Source: Escallonia rubra (taxonomy: Eukaryota; Streptophyta; Magnoliopsida; Escalloniales; Escalloniaceae). Taken from it: a DNA stretch of 64,000 nucleotides. This document shows positions 49,801 through 61,374 of the stretch, piece after piece. Location of the stretch: assembly GCA_033065855.1 (NCBI GenBank), contig JAVXUO010000638.1, positions 456,501 to 520,500 on the forward strand, in the 5' to 3' direction. The notes beneath the pieces were generated by a model. It saw nothing but the letters and a program-made list of their open reading frames with translations, had not been told where the DNA came from and searched no databases. Numbering within the stretch: the stretch's first letter is position 1; each line of letters opens with the position of its first letter. The position numbers and the translations under genes are program-made.

Positions 49801-52800
49801 AACATTGGGTTAGCTACATTAATCCCACCCGAGAAAGATGATATATGAATATTCGATAGCCAATATTAACAGTGACAGCACCAAATGGAAGTAATATGTG
49901 CCCTAAAGCTTTGATAATATTAAATATCGAAGAACTCTCTCATCAGAGAGTGACCCGGCAATAAACTTTGCCCTTATATAAATAAGCACTGAGGGGCACT
50001 GGGCACAATCTATATGAAACTGGTGAACCCACAGAAAAGCCCATCCCCCAACTGTACTAAGCTACTAAAAAATCCACTAATAGAGACTCTGCAACAAACT
50101 TCGCCCTAATACAAATAGGCACTGAGAGTGCAATGTATATGAAACTGGTGTTCCAACTGAAAAGCCCATCTCCCAACAACAGTAGGCTACAAAAAAATCA
50201 ATCTCCATGTTCTTGTTCTTGTCAGCATAAGAAACTGTAAGACAGTCAAGACAAAGACTGAGAGTTAGCTAGCAGCTTCTGGTATCTCGTCCTTGAGACA
50301 GGGAGGTGTTGCAAAGAACGGACAGGGGTGGAGGTACGAGAAGGTGCAAAAGAGATGGCAGCTGGCCCAAAGCTCTTGATTCAGCACTGGCACGCGCTAA
50401 TTTTTCAGCCTCCTTTTTTTCTGGCTTATGGATGATTTTCCAGCTTTGGACATAGGTTTCACAGATTTTGTGGATGACTACTACGTACAAAAAGTAAGGG
50501 GGGGGGGGGGGGGGGGGGAACCCTGAACAGTTGAGGTAGACAAAAGGGAAAAAGAAGGCACACCCTTTAAAAGCTACACAAGGTCATCGAAAAAATCTAA
50601 CAACGAAGCAAGAGGATATTCCCAGAATCAACATCCAAGAACAAAGAGATCTTAGAAGGGCTTGCTTCATACCGAATAGAGAACCGTGCATGCTTTCAAA
50701 ATGACACTTATTTGTTTCCAACCGAAGGCACGATCAAGGACGTAAAAGAGCAGCTTCTCTGAGACCAGCAATTAAGAAAATCGATTATAGATCCTGGCAC
50801 CACCCAAGTCACCCCAAAAATGGAGAATAAAAAAGACCAGAGAGCTCTAGAAAAATGACAATGATGTAATAGATGATTTACGGACTCCTCAGCTTCAAAC
50901 ACATGAGACAACCACTCACAATAATCCTGTTTCTCTTCGTGAGATTTTCTAGAGTGAGAAAATTTTCCAGGCAAAGCACACCAAAAAAGAAAACACACAC
51001 ACACACTCCTGTAAGCGCTTTGGTTTTCCAAATCTCCTCCCACAGAAAGCCCCCTAGAAGAGAGACAGACACAGAGAGAGAGCGAGAGAAGAATGACATG
51101 ACTTAACATCGGTGATTCGAAGTTAACCTCGAATGGCGTGAATCATGAGAATCCACTTGTACCTTTGAAGAGTTGCAAAAGCCGGAAAAATTGAACATGT
51201 TCTAGTCCCCAGTCTTGAGGTTCCTTCTAAAGACAGAACCCCATGAAACACCTCCATTTGAAATAGAGATAAAGGAGGCATCAGCACCATCCCTTATTAT
51301 GGCTGTACCAAACAAATCAGGAAAGATATCTTCAAAAGGAACCTCCCCGCAACATGTGTCATGCCAAAACTTTTAGACACTGACCGGAGCCGACAGAATA
51401 GCTAACCTGTTTCAAATAGTGGTCCCATCCATTTTTAATATCATAGGATAGTGTGATCTCTTTAGTAGCAATCCTCCATAATACTCCATATTTAGTTGCA
51501 ATAACGTCTCTCCAAAGAGAATTCCTCGCGGTACCAAACCTCCACAACCATTTACTCAGAATTTTGAATGAATTTTGCTAGGAGCCACAAAATAACTTTT
51601 TTTATTGGCTCAGAGGTGGGGCGTTTTTGTTCTATTGAGGATTTCATTACTGTCAGGGACTTTTATATATTTCTTGCTTTGTACACCCCTTGTCTACATA
51701 GGTTTGACCCCACCCCCAACAAAACTTCCCGCCCCAGCAGCGCTTGGGAATTTTTTAATTAGTGTTAAGCATAATAACATTGTCAGGCCCATTCTCTACA
51801 GCTTAAGCTTTTAAAGCAAATGGTAACTTAACATGATATCAGACCTCTCGGTTGCCTAAGGTTCAGTTCTATTCAATCCGCTAGCATTGATCCCGCAAGT
51901 GCAATTTGCATTCCATTTATTTGAGCACCTAGTGATGGTGCACCTTGATTGACTTCTCTCCATGTGCAATCGGGGGCTTGCACTTGAGGGGAAGTCTTAG
52001 GCATGATAACATTGTCGGGCTCATTCTCTAACAGCTTAATCTTTTAGAGCAAATGGTAACTTAATAATTAATACACTCGTATGAATCAAAAATGAAAAGG
52101 GAAAAAAAGGCAAAAACTAAGACTAAGACTGATAAAATGTTGCAAATTCCACAGCGACTCCCGCTGGATGGGGGGTGGGGGGGAGAACGCCAATGATAAT
52201 TTAGTGAATCTAATGCAAGTTGTATGTCCGTGTGACACACTGGTATGCCACATTATTCATGATTATCCCAATAAGCATAAATACATCACTGGGACATAAT
52301 AGCTGCACCAACTTCTGCAACAGGTAAATTAACTACTTACTGTAATGTTTGCATGAGACTCCGTTGCAGCAGATCCAACATTAACAATATGAACAATAGG
52401 AGACAATGAGGCATAAACCTGCGTAAAAGAAGTATCCACATTTAGAAGGGGCTTGAGGCCATTGGCTATTCATTAAATTAAACCAACTACATATAAGCTC
52501 GCTAACTTCAAATGAAAACAAATGGAGAAAAATGAGTAAAAATATCCCAGGCATTCATGGAAGCAATAGAGAAAGTCATGTTGAATTAATTGTAGCTAGT
52601 AATTACGTGGCATATCTGCGATTTCATGTTGAAATTTTTTAAGCAGTATCTTTAAACCCAGTGGCTATACCAGTGAGATGCTACAGGATAAATTCCAGCA
52701 TCTATACTTTAAATTGGGTAAGTTGTTAGTTTGTATTAATCTGCAGTTTTGCAACCTTTCAGGTTTATGCTTTTGAGATATAGTTGTTGTGTCTAACACG

Positions 52801-54054
52801 CTTCCAGGTGGCAAATTCCTAAAAATGCAATCTTCTCGTGATACAACTAAATATCTGCCTTCTCATGCCATGATCCTTATCGCAAACAATTACACCGAAA
52901 TGTTAATATCCCCAGGTTATGCACTTATAAACTGTAAAATGAGAGGGAGCACATTTGTGCATCTTCATTCAGCCCATCATTTCTATGAGAAAGTCAATCA
53001 TTGTACTTCGCAGCTGCATGCCGGGCACCAAGTTTTTATTATAATTCTTCGACCATAACTAGTTCTTGACAGAGCCGCGAGCCTGACAGACAGGATGTCT
53101 ACTTAATACGACAGAATAGATTTCATGTACCAATCTGAAAAAGAGATCTCTTACGAAATTTTTTCTAAGTAACTAAAAATTATGTCAATTTGACGAGAGG
53201 AAAGAAAATGCACAAGTCTGAATTATGATGAACTGTGTCCCAGTATGCATACATGCATATGAGCAAGAATCCAATTTTATCAACTCAGAAGAGGAACATT
53301 GCATGCATTTAGTTAGACACAACAACATAAAACTTACAAGATACCGTTGATCTGGTGAAAGAGATGTATCGGTAACTGTCCATCGCAAGCTTTTGGCAAG
53401 AATGTTCTTCTGAATTTTCCATCCTTTATCTACATTGTATATTCTAATGTGGCTTCCCTGTTTTAATAGATTAAAAAAACGTTGGTAAGTTATATCAGCA
53501 TTGCATGTGGTTGTTTTGCATTCAGAAGATAATCATAAGAAAATTCAGATTTCTTCGTTAAAAACTAATTCAATCTACAGACTTGTAAGCTTTATCCCAT
53601 AGAATGAACATAATACCTGAAACCCAGCAACAAACAGGGAACCATCAGTGGAAAATTGTGACACATAAGCCTTGGATGCCATCTGATCTACGACCTGAGG
53701 ACTATTGACTGGTAAGTACTTACTCAGGACATGACAACAATCTGCTGACGAGAACCTTCCTCTTCCCGAGTGATTCCCTTCTCGACCAGCTAACATTTTC
53801 ACTGTTGAAACAGGAAAATCCCGCTTCCCCGGATGGACTCGGCTCAATCTTTCATTGGGCCCTGATCTGAGCCTTGTGAGCTGAGCAACTTCATCATCCA
53901 AATTGTTCATTGACTTGCCTGCTTTATGATGATCATCGTCTCCGTAGTTGGACTTGCCATCCTCGCAGAGCTCTGAATCTATATCCAATCTACTCAAAGC
54001 ATAACCCATGTCATTCGCGGCAGTGTTCCTGGATCTAAAGGCTCTAAAGAACAT
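43810..54054 (-). CDS. LEC14B: LEC14B/DCAF11-type WD40 protein
   Basis: Nine exons join in frame on the minus strand: 54054-53617, 53457-53338, 52418-52341, 49369-49193, 48312-48235, 46596-46421, 44931-44773, 44442-44382 and 43968-43810. They give 481 residues, near the roughly 470 of Lithospermum LEC14B. After an acidic N-terminal region come WD40 repeats (VSQFSTDGSLFVAGFQ, VKFSTDGRELVAGSSDDSIY, VNSVCFADESGNLIYSGSDD, the GDGRYFISNGKDQSIKLWDI block and CSWHPNYPMLVSSSWDGEI). WDRR at 299-302 and WDIR at 345-348 are WDxR boxes typical of DDB1-binding receptors of CUL4 ubiquitin ligases, which is the expected role. The ATG at 54054 is taken; a second ATG at 54009 (MGYALSRL) may be the true start. 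TCTGCAG just upstream suggests a leader intron. Large introns hold retroelement relics. Confidence 0.9.
50480..51570 (-). mobile_element. LINE remnant, 3' part of ORF2
   Basis: On the minus strand, the order is a LWRFGxxRNSLWRDVIATKYG-like segment (51547-51470), then FEDIFPDLFGTA (near 51330) and ISNGGVSWGSVFRRNL (near 51260), then the zinc-binding domain EAEESVNHLLHHCHFSRALW (near 50970). This is the usual end of plant LINE ORF2. The 3' untranslated tail runs to about 50500 and includes an 18-base C run (minus strand). The reverse transcriptase and endonuclease parts are absent, as in a typical 5'-truncated copy. The insert is in the same orientation as the host gene. Several frame breaks are present. 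Confidence 0.75.
51763..52066 (+). mobile_element. TRIM-type LTR retroelement fossil
   Basis: Two similar direct repeats of about 70 bases (51763-51832 and 51995-52066) enclose a short interior. A segment like the initiator-Met tRNA primer site (TGATATCAGA) follows the first repeat, and a purine tract (GAGGGGAAG) precedes the second. There is no coding region, as is normal for terminal-repeat retrotransposons in miniature. It looks essentially whole in layout but old, because the two repeats have diverged noticeably. Its strand is opposite to the host gene. Confidence 0.65.
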
Positions 54055-54388
54055 TTTTATTCAAAATTACTGCAGACACTCTGTATGGCATGAGCATTAG
54101 TCACTTTTGGTCCTTCATATCACCCATGACTGGAAATTTGACGTATTGGACCCTGCAAAAAGATACTTCACAGTTCATATCACGCACAATCACCCATGTT
54201 TTCTAAACTTGGCAACTACACAAATTCACATTTTAAAAAGAACTTACTTAACAGCTTGTCTACATGGTGGCACAATCGTATAAAATAGCTTCTAGGGTAA
54301 ATAGCTGATAATAACTTCATTACAAAATCTTCTTTCTATAGTAATTAACTGGATAAGACAATTAATTCTGCTGCTGAGCTACATCAAT

Positions 54389-54545
54389 GTATGCGTATGG
54401 AACTGCAAGTTGAATTGTGTGTGTAATGTGTCGAACTGTGGAACCGAAAGTCGAACTGTGTGTGGGTGTGTATCTGAAAGTGCAAGTTGAACTATGCGTA
54501 TGTTTGTGTGCGTGGAAGTGGAAGTGCAAATTGAACTGTGTATCC
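54389..54545. repeat. Imperfect minisatellite upstream of LEC14B
   Basis: About four irregular units share a TGCAAGTTGAACTGTGTGTG-like core (variants with GAAAGTCGAACTGTG), spaced 35-50 bases. It lies 330-490 bases before the first coding exon and probably falls in a leader intron or the promoter. Confidence 0.6.
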
Positions 54546-55139
54546 ATTTAATTACTATCAATCGCGATAATCACGTGTTACATCTGGTTATCCGTCCATA
54601 TAAGCTCGTTTCAGCTAGATTTCCCGCAAATTGTTCTTCTAGTTCAAGTAAACTTGAACTAAACTGTATCAAAAGTGACTGAATCGACCAAATTCTACAC
54701 TATAAAGTGTTAGATCATCTATAAAACGGAACGGTAGAGGAAACAACTGCACTTGACACGGAAGTCAACCATTGAAACATTACAATCAACGGCAGGAACA
54801 CGCGATAAGAAAGAAGAAAAATCTAAAATGATCGGACCGTAATGAAGTGCAGATACTGTAATCACTGTCTTTGAGCCCTCGCCTCCGATGATCTGACCAG
54901 CGTTGGCATGGGATCTTTGTGATTTTCCTGTTGTTGTGGAGGTGGTGATGATATGGGCACGTACAATGTAGAGAACTGTGCTTGTTTGGAGGATTTGTCA
55001 GGTCCAGCCGGTCTTTCAGTAGAACGACGTCGTCGTCGTGAGTACGTCTCTTGTGGCTCGTGAGGCTTTTGGGAGTGTGCGTGGCGAGCGATGCGACGCT
55101 AGTCGCCAGCAAGGTAAATGCCGTACGCATGAGGGGGTG

Positions 55140-58080
55140 GTGGTGAATTGTTCGTTAAAACTAGCAACTTTTACCGCCACTTATTCATGTCTTTCGAATT
55201 TCGATTTACTCACAAAATTGTACTTTTATCATTTTTAACATTTTTTTTGTATTTACTTTTTTCGCCATGTTTGTATTCATTTACCATTTTTATTTCTATT
55301 TTGCACACTTACTTTCCCATTTTTGTCCCAACTATTACCCTACCATATTACCCTTACACCCTTCATTAGTCTTCTAAAGAGCCCTGTTGTGCAGGAATTA
55401 TAATACATTTACCAGCAGAATTACACACTTCATCAAGATATTAAGTACACATTTTGCAAAACACATAGAACATCTAGTAAGAAATGAAAGTAATTGAATA
55501 ATTATAAAATGTAAAATTATAGTACAACAAAAAATTGTCGTATATATTTAACCATGGGTGGGAGATACACAGCTGTAATGAAATTTCATTACAAACAAGG
55601 TTGTTTTAAATTCAATGAGGAACACAGGTAAATCACAGATAAATATGATATCATTGTTTGATAGTTGTTTGATATACTGAGATTAATATTGACGAAGACA
55701 AGGTTGTTTGGTATTAAGATCAAAAGTATAGTTAGATTGGTTTGATGTTGTTTCAAATTCACAACATTAAAATCAGGTAATTTATTGGAAAACATGACGA
55801 ATACGGTAATTAAATCGCAGATTACCAACAGAAATCAACAATTGCCATAAAATAATAATGTTCCAACGTCCGGTATACTCGAGGAATTGAGAATGAAACC
55901 ATATCAAACCAATTTCAGATACAAACCCCTTTTAATTACCTTTTTCACTTTCACATGTACACCCTAAATCGAAAAATTCAACTTCGTAATCTGCCTACCA
56001 ACAAATAAAACATAAAATTGCAAGCCTCACTTCTTAAACCAAACGAAATTACCCAACAAAAAAAAAAAAAAAGAAACATAAAGGAGAGCCTCGGGTGGGT
56101 ACGGGTAGCTTGAAAGGATGGGGTGAGAATGAGTTGAAGATCTAGGCATTGAAGTAAAAATGTGTGAGAGAGAGAGAAGCTCTGTTAATTATATGTGACA
56201 ATACATCGATGGAAAGGGTGAACAGTAGAGTGGGGGTGGTTTTTCTCTGACATTGGATTCAATTGTGTCATAAAAAAGGTAAAACACCTGCGAGGCGTTT
56301 TCTCTTTGTTCAACACTATTTGAATTTTGTATCCAAAATGAATACAAGAAAAAGGTAAAAGTACACAAAAAATATACCTTTTTGCCATAGAAAATAAAAA
56401 ATATAAACATAAGCCCCATTAGTTTGGAGCGTTGTACACAAAAGGAAGAACAAATTCATAAGTTAGAGTTATTAATATTATCATGTGCTATTATTCCTTC
56501 AATCTCAAAAATTTATCTTTTGAGTTTGCTCACTTTTTAAATTAAGAAAGATTATGTTATACCTTTTTTATTTTATTTTCTCTCTTCGCATTTGATCATC
56601 TAACAACTCGTTTTCTCTCTGGTTAGCCACTTCCCCCTCCTACAATAGTATAATAGAAACATGCAATATATGATTTATATTCTTAATGTGCGTGCTAAGT
56701 AAAAAAAAGAGCAGTTAAATTATGACAGATTGAGTAACTAATAAGGCAAATGTTGAGAAAAGGGGGCAAAGGCATAATCCATAAAAAATTCAAACTAACA
56801 AAAAAAATGAGTTAATGTACATAAGAATGAGAATTTTTCATTCCCCAATTATCTCATCTGTATTTAACAAATCAGCCACATGGGTATTCTCATAGAAGAT
56901 TGTATAACCAATATAAGCATGTAAAATTACATACAATATTAAAATGCTAAAAGAATAAAAGTGCAACCGCAAAGAAAAATGGCTTGACTCTATGAATCTT
57001 GAGGTAATAAACAAATATAGATAATCATAATGCATGGTGTACTAATTAAATGAACCAAAATTAAAAAGGATTAAGGTTCAAATGCGGGAAAATAAGAATT
57101 ACATGAAATCTAATTATAAGCACACACCAACATGCACGTTCGCGAACATATGTGTACAATTATATATGTGTGTGTACATGGATGAAGGATGCGAGGCATT
57201 GGTTTATAGTTCACTTGAAGCTTGGTCTGGAAACAAAAGATTAATAAATTATAGCACATTAAATTTCAAAAATTATCAAATTAGTATAAAAATGATGTTT
57301 AGCAAATTAAATATGGATCTTTTCAAGAATAGTGGTGGCATAAAAAAACTAATCTGATGTATTACTATCTCTAAGCATATTAAACCATCGAAGACATTGA
57401 AATGATAAACAAAGAAAAGAAAAGGGACCGATTAAATGTGTAAAAGAGTAAAAAAAAATTGAAACTGATAAGCACTTAAAACCACATAAAAATTAAAATA
57501 ATTAAAAGGTAAAACAAAGTATTAAAATAGTGCCAATGCTCCGTGCTTTTACATGTCAATGAAAATATTAAAAATCAGTAAATAATACACTTTAATTTTT
57601 GAACATAATGTATTAAACAAACATAAGGAAAATGTAATAAATAGCTATCCACCCGAAGATAAGATTTTCACTAAAATAACCCGTTTTTTGCACATAAGCA
57701 TGACACTATGTATAATAAATATGTAATAAACGGTGAAATATAATTATTTTGTCAATATCACGTGCTGTTGGTAATTGTGATGATAGCGATAGGCGGCGAC
57801 ATGGTGGTCATGGCAGTAGTTGTAGTATTGTGGATTTTTAGATAGTTTTGGCAGAAATTGACTCGGTGACAACAGTGACGATACAGTGGAGGTGGCGATT
57901 TCCTTGTGGAGGTGGCGATTTCCTTGTGGTGGTGTCGGTGGCGGTGGTGATAGTGGCTAGGTCGTTGTAATTGTGCCGGTGGTAGCAAAATGAAATAATA
58001 AAAATATGGCGGTGGTGGTTTTGTGGTGGAGGGGGTGTTGGTAGCAAATTAATTAAAGCGGCATCGTGGTGGTAATTAAT
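55140..58080. other. AT-rich spacer upstream of LEC14B
   Basis: The first part, near 54780-55140, is likely the LEC14B leader and promoter region on the minus strand. The rest is AT-rich and holds one worn Stowaway-like copy (56493-56735) and a GGT/GGC-rich low-complexity block at 57765-58060. That block includes a direct repeat of GTGGAGGTGGCGATTTCCTT at 57891 and 57911. No gene was recognised. Confidence 0.45.
56493..56735. repeat. Worn Stowaway-like MITE
   Basis: The ends ATTCCTTCAATCTCAAAAAT and, reversed, TTACTCAATCTGTCATAATT are a diverged Stowaway-type pair, with the familiar order of a CTCACTTTTTAAATTAAG word and a TCTCTC-rich centre. Target TA duplications are not clear. Confidence 0.4.
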
Positions 58081-58583
58081 TTTTTTATGTAAAAAAATGT
58101 TAAATAACTTTTAACCATCTCACTTAAAATTAAGTGATTAGCATTAAGTTTAAAGTGTTGAATTTGTAAAACTGAAAATTTTAAACTGCTGAATTTGAAG
58201 TACTGAAAAAATTGGTCTTGTCTGAAATTTAAGTACTGAATCATTATATTCTGTTTGGTAAAACTAAACAACTGAAGTCTGAAAACTGTTTAATTTGACA
58301 CTAATGCCCTTTTACTCTGTTTTTTTAAAACTTTATCAACATTGTTATACAATTGGACAATTGAACGTATTACTATCTCAATAACGGATACTTCAAAACA
58401 AATTTTACAGTCGGGATAACTTTGAAACACAAAAAAAATATTCAAATCAATCACATGATAAAAATTAGCAAGTAATGTTTCGACAGTCAAATGTCACGCT
58501 ATTATATAAATGAATTACAACCTCAAATTAAATAATTGAGTTGCAATCTGCTCTCGTAAGTTAACCATAAAAATTTGATCAAC

Positions 58584-58975
58584 TTATCGTGCTTCTGCTC
58601 CCATATCTACTGCATTTTCGTTATGGCGCATCGTATTTTCAAGAATATCCCCATTGTCAAATCGCTCAAAAAGAAAATCTGTGATAATCGCCTTTCGAAA
58701 GAAATTGTGTACCTCTGCACAAGCAATAACAACATTTATCGGTACTTGAAAAGGATATGGTGGCATCCTCTTTAATATTGGGAAACGAGCTTTAAGGACT
58801 CCAAAGGAACACTCAATGACATTTCTTAATCGAGCATGTGCATGATTAAATTGTTCCTCCTTTGTTCTTGCATGATGACCATGTGCAAAGTCCGCCAACC
58901 AATAACGCACATTGCGAAAAGGCACCATAAATCTACGAGTATGTGAATATGCAGCATTACACAAATAGTACTTAT
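58584..58975 (-). pseudogene. Harbinger (PIF) transposase, last exon
   Basis: About 130 residues, starting just after an acceptor TTGCAG, read KYYLCNAAYSHTRRFMVPFR, then EEQFNHAHARLRNVIECSFG, then VVIACAEVHNFFR. This is the C-terminal part of the DDE_Tnp_4 nuclease domain used by PIF/Harbinger elements and by domesticated ALP1-like proteins. The E of VIExSFG is the third acidic catalytic residue. The two upstream aspartates are absent, since the sequence upstream turns into the RING fragment. Alone it cannot be an active transposase. Confidence 0.75.
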
Positions 58976-59149
58976 CTGCAAGAAATTCGTTTTTTTTAAA
59001 CAATTTAGTACTAGTTTTATTTATGAAGCGATAATTTTGTTTCAATGCCCAGATTAAACGAATCACAAATGCCATTTATATAATGCAGTAGGAACAAGGG
59101 GAAAAGAAGGAAAAGGAAAAAACACCAAATCCAAAACCCAAATTAAAGG

Positions 59150-59650
59150 AAGGAGAGAAAGTAAAAACACCTAATTACCCTGATAACAAAATCGGCAAAA
59201 GTCCACCAAAACCAACAATCAATGCAAAATTACCAAACCGTGTAGTTACTGCTTGGGACGAAGCTCCCCATATGTGCAAAACCAAAATTTCGGAAGTTGT
59301 TTGCTTCTGAAAAGATGGTTTCAGGTCTTTGACCTGCTGTTCTATTAGGAATTTAAAGACCAATAATTGGTTTGAATTATGTACAATTCAGTTGATGTCT
59401 GCCATAAAGAGGAACAACTTACTTCAAGTGCAAGGGCCTTACACACTGGGCACTCTTTGGAATATGAGAACAGGTGAAGCTATCTATAATTCTATATAAA
59501 CGCGGCCAACAAAAGTGGTGGCCGCAAAGGGTTCCAATGGGGTTCTGAGCTAAATCGAAGCAGGTATTACACGCAAAATCGTTAGCATCATCATTGCCAT
59601 GGTAAGAACATGATATAAATCCAAAAGCAAATTTGTTTAATGAAAGCACA
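59150..59650 (-). pseudogene. RMA/RNF5-type RING ubiquitin-ligase fragment
   Basis: On the minus strand, DFACNTCFDLAQNPIGTLCGHHFCWP matches the RING start of RMA-type membrane E3 ligases (usual pattern [28 protein letters not shown]). The sixth zinc ligand is R instead of C. The last pair (KECPVCKAL) is in a different frame, so a frameshift lies between them. A GTAAGT donor follows at 59422, and 59360-59180 encodes TTRFGNFALIVGFGGLLP, resembling the C-terminal half of the same family. The membrane anchor is missing. It is a broken host-gene copy lying inside the transposon-like region. Confidence 0.7.
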
Positions 59651-60779
59651 CACTATAGATCCTTTGTGTATATGCAATCGATCCAATTTCAGGAAAAAAA
59701 ATTATGGAAAAGAAGCCCTAGTTACATTCAGAGATTAAACGACACCCACATAATCATCTACCATGAGAAGAAAGAAATCATGTACCTGCAATTGGTAGAA
59801 ATATGAAGAGAAGAGATCGCTACTTCAGGCTGAGTGATGAGTCGCAAATCAATGTGGAGGAGGCAGATGGGGAGCAGCGAAGAATCCACCAGGAAGAAGA
59901 AGAGAGGCAGATAAGGAGGAGTGAGGGCAATTCTGTCACTTACGGGTAAAATATTTTAATGACATATCGTTGAGCTTGTTCAGTGATAAGTGAGTGATAA
60001 GTAGACATGAGCTACTTAAAATATTGGTCTTCAATTAACTTACCACTTATTATTTTAAGTGGTAAAAAAGTGCGTTACCAAACGCACTTATTTTGAAATC
60101 ACTGAAAATTTTCAGTTTTAAGTGCTGAATGACGTTATCAAACACACCCTAAGTTTTCAGCACTTAAATTTCAGTTTTATCAAACGCACCCTAAGTCCAC
60201 CATGACTTAATTTTTTTTATCTATTTATGGTAGGAATTAATTTCTTAAGTGATACACGATTTAGCGTTATCAAACGCACTTAATTGAAAATCATTGAAAA
60301 TTTTAAGTTTTAAGTGTTTAATTGCGTTATCAAACACATATTAAAAAAATAAAGTAATGTCTAGACTCATAGATCAGTTTTGGTGGCTTTTAGAGAACCT
60401 TTTGCTATCACTGTATCTCAATTATCACTGCTGATTAGTATGGTCTAGTCCCATTGCCAAAATAATTATGACATTTGTTAAAGTAATCTTTGTTTTTTTG
60501 TTCATTATTATACCACCTACTTTTGACCTTTAATTTTACACTTCACTCACAAAAGCAATATATGACTTGGGATTACGAGTAGCCCTGATCTCCCTTATGC
60601 TAATCTCCACTTAAAATCTTAACAACTTCATCGAATTTATTAGTTATGTTTTCCATACATTGCCCAGCCATATAACGAAGGATGTAAACGAAGAATACCT
60701 GTTTTGTTATAGAAAAGGCTAAACAACATAAATTTCTTATGGTTTGTTTTGGCTACGAGATTCCAAATTGTACAATTAA

Positions 60780-61197
60780 GGTAGCGTTTGACAACATTTA
60801 AGGTTTCAGCTTTTTTTTCATTTTTGTAAATTGGGGGAAAAAACGCGTTTGACACACAATTTTCGTTTTTTTCATTCAGTTTTGAAAACTAGGTATTAAA
60901 ACAAGGCTGTTTTTGAAAACTTATATTTTAGAATTCTGGGTATTAAGTTTTGGGTTTTATTTGAGACCATCACCACCACCCTCGCCGCTGCCACCACCTC
61001 CACAAAAAAAAAAACTCAAAATACCACCATCCAAGAAAAAATTCAAAAATAAAATTTGGATAATCAAACACCCAAAAGAAAAAACTCAAAATAAAAACTG
61101 GGTAATCAAATCCTAATTTTTTTTTGTAAAAAAAATAAAAACTAAACTGATTTTTTTTTTAAACTGAAAACCAAAACTGTAAGTGATTTCAAACGGA
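60780..61197. mobile_element. Tourist/Harbinger-like MITE
   Basis: The left tip GGTAGCGTTTGACAACATTT and the reversed right tip TCCGTTTGAAATCACTTACA are a loose pair. TTAA occurs on both sides (60776-60779 and 61198-61201), so the target duplication is TAA or TTAA. The interior has A-rich runs and a short CACCACC stretch. It is non-coding. Confidence 0.5.
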
Positions 61198-61374
61198 TTA
61201 ACGTTCCGCTAAATTTATGTTGAGAACCATCAGAGTGTGTCAATGCATGTAACCTTCATAATTAGATAAATCTATCGAAATAGTACATGTGTCGGGTGTT
61301 AAGAAATATTCTTAAATATATGAGGCTACAGAGAAACAGCCTCCTAAACTCATGTTCAAAATGCACGGTGAGTA

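Larger units (their letters stand above)
49370..52340 (-). other. Large LEC14B intron hosting retroelement relics
   Basis: This 2.97-kb intron lies between the third and fourth exons. It contains a LINE 3' fragment (50480-51570) and a TRIM fossil (51763-52066). It also holds an incomplete MITE-like left end (AAGGGCCTGTTTGAAAAACC near 49568). The remainder 49740-50270 has imperfect internal repeats around GGCACTGAG words but no gene. Confidence 0.6.
58090..60345. mobile_element. Composite PIF/Harbinger-like element region
   Basis: Both flanks carry inverted copies of words such as TTTAAGTRCTGAA, AAACTGAAAATTTT and TGACANNAATGCCCT (58100-58310 on the left, 59935-60345 on the right). The right flank has at least two successive GTTATCAAACRCAC tips, as if two related elements are nested or have merged. 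Inside lie a Harbinger transposase exon and a broken RING-ligase fragment, both on the minus strand. Exact outer ends and target duplication could not be fixed. Confidence 0.5.

Noticed and set aside
54362-54561. Histidine/threonine-rich frames upstream of LEC14B
   Set aside because: They are translations of the imperfect minisatellite.
57765-58060. GGTGGC-rich stretch as glycine- or histidine-rich protein gene
   Set aside because: It is low complexity, lacks a start and splice signals, and holds a local direct repeat.
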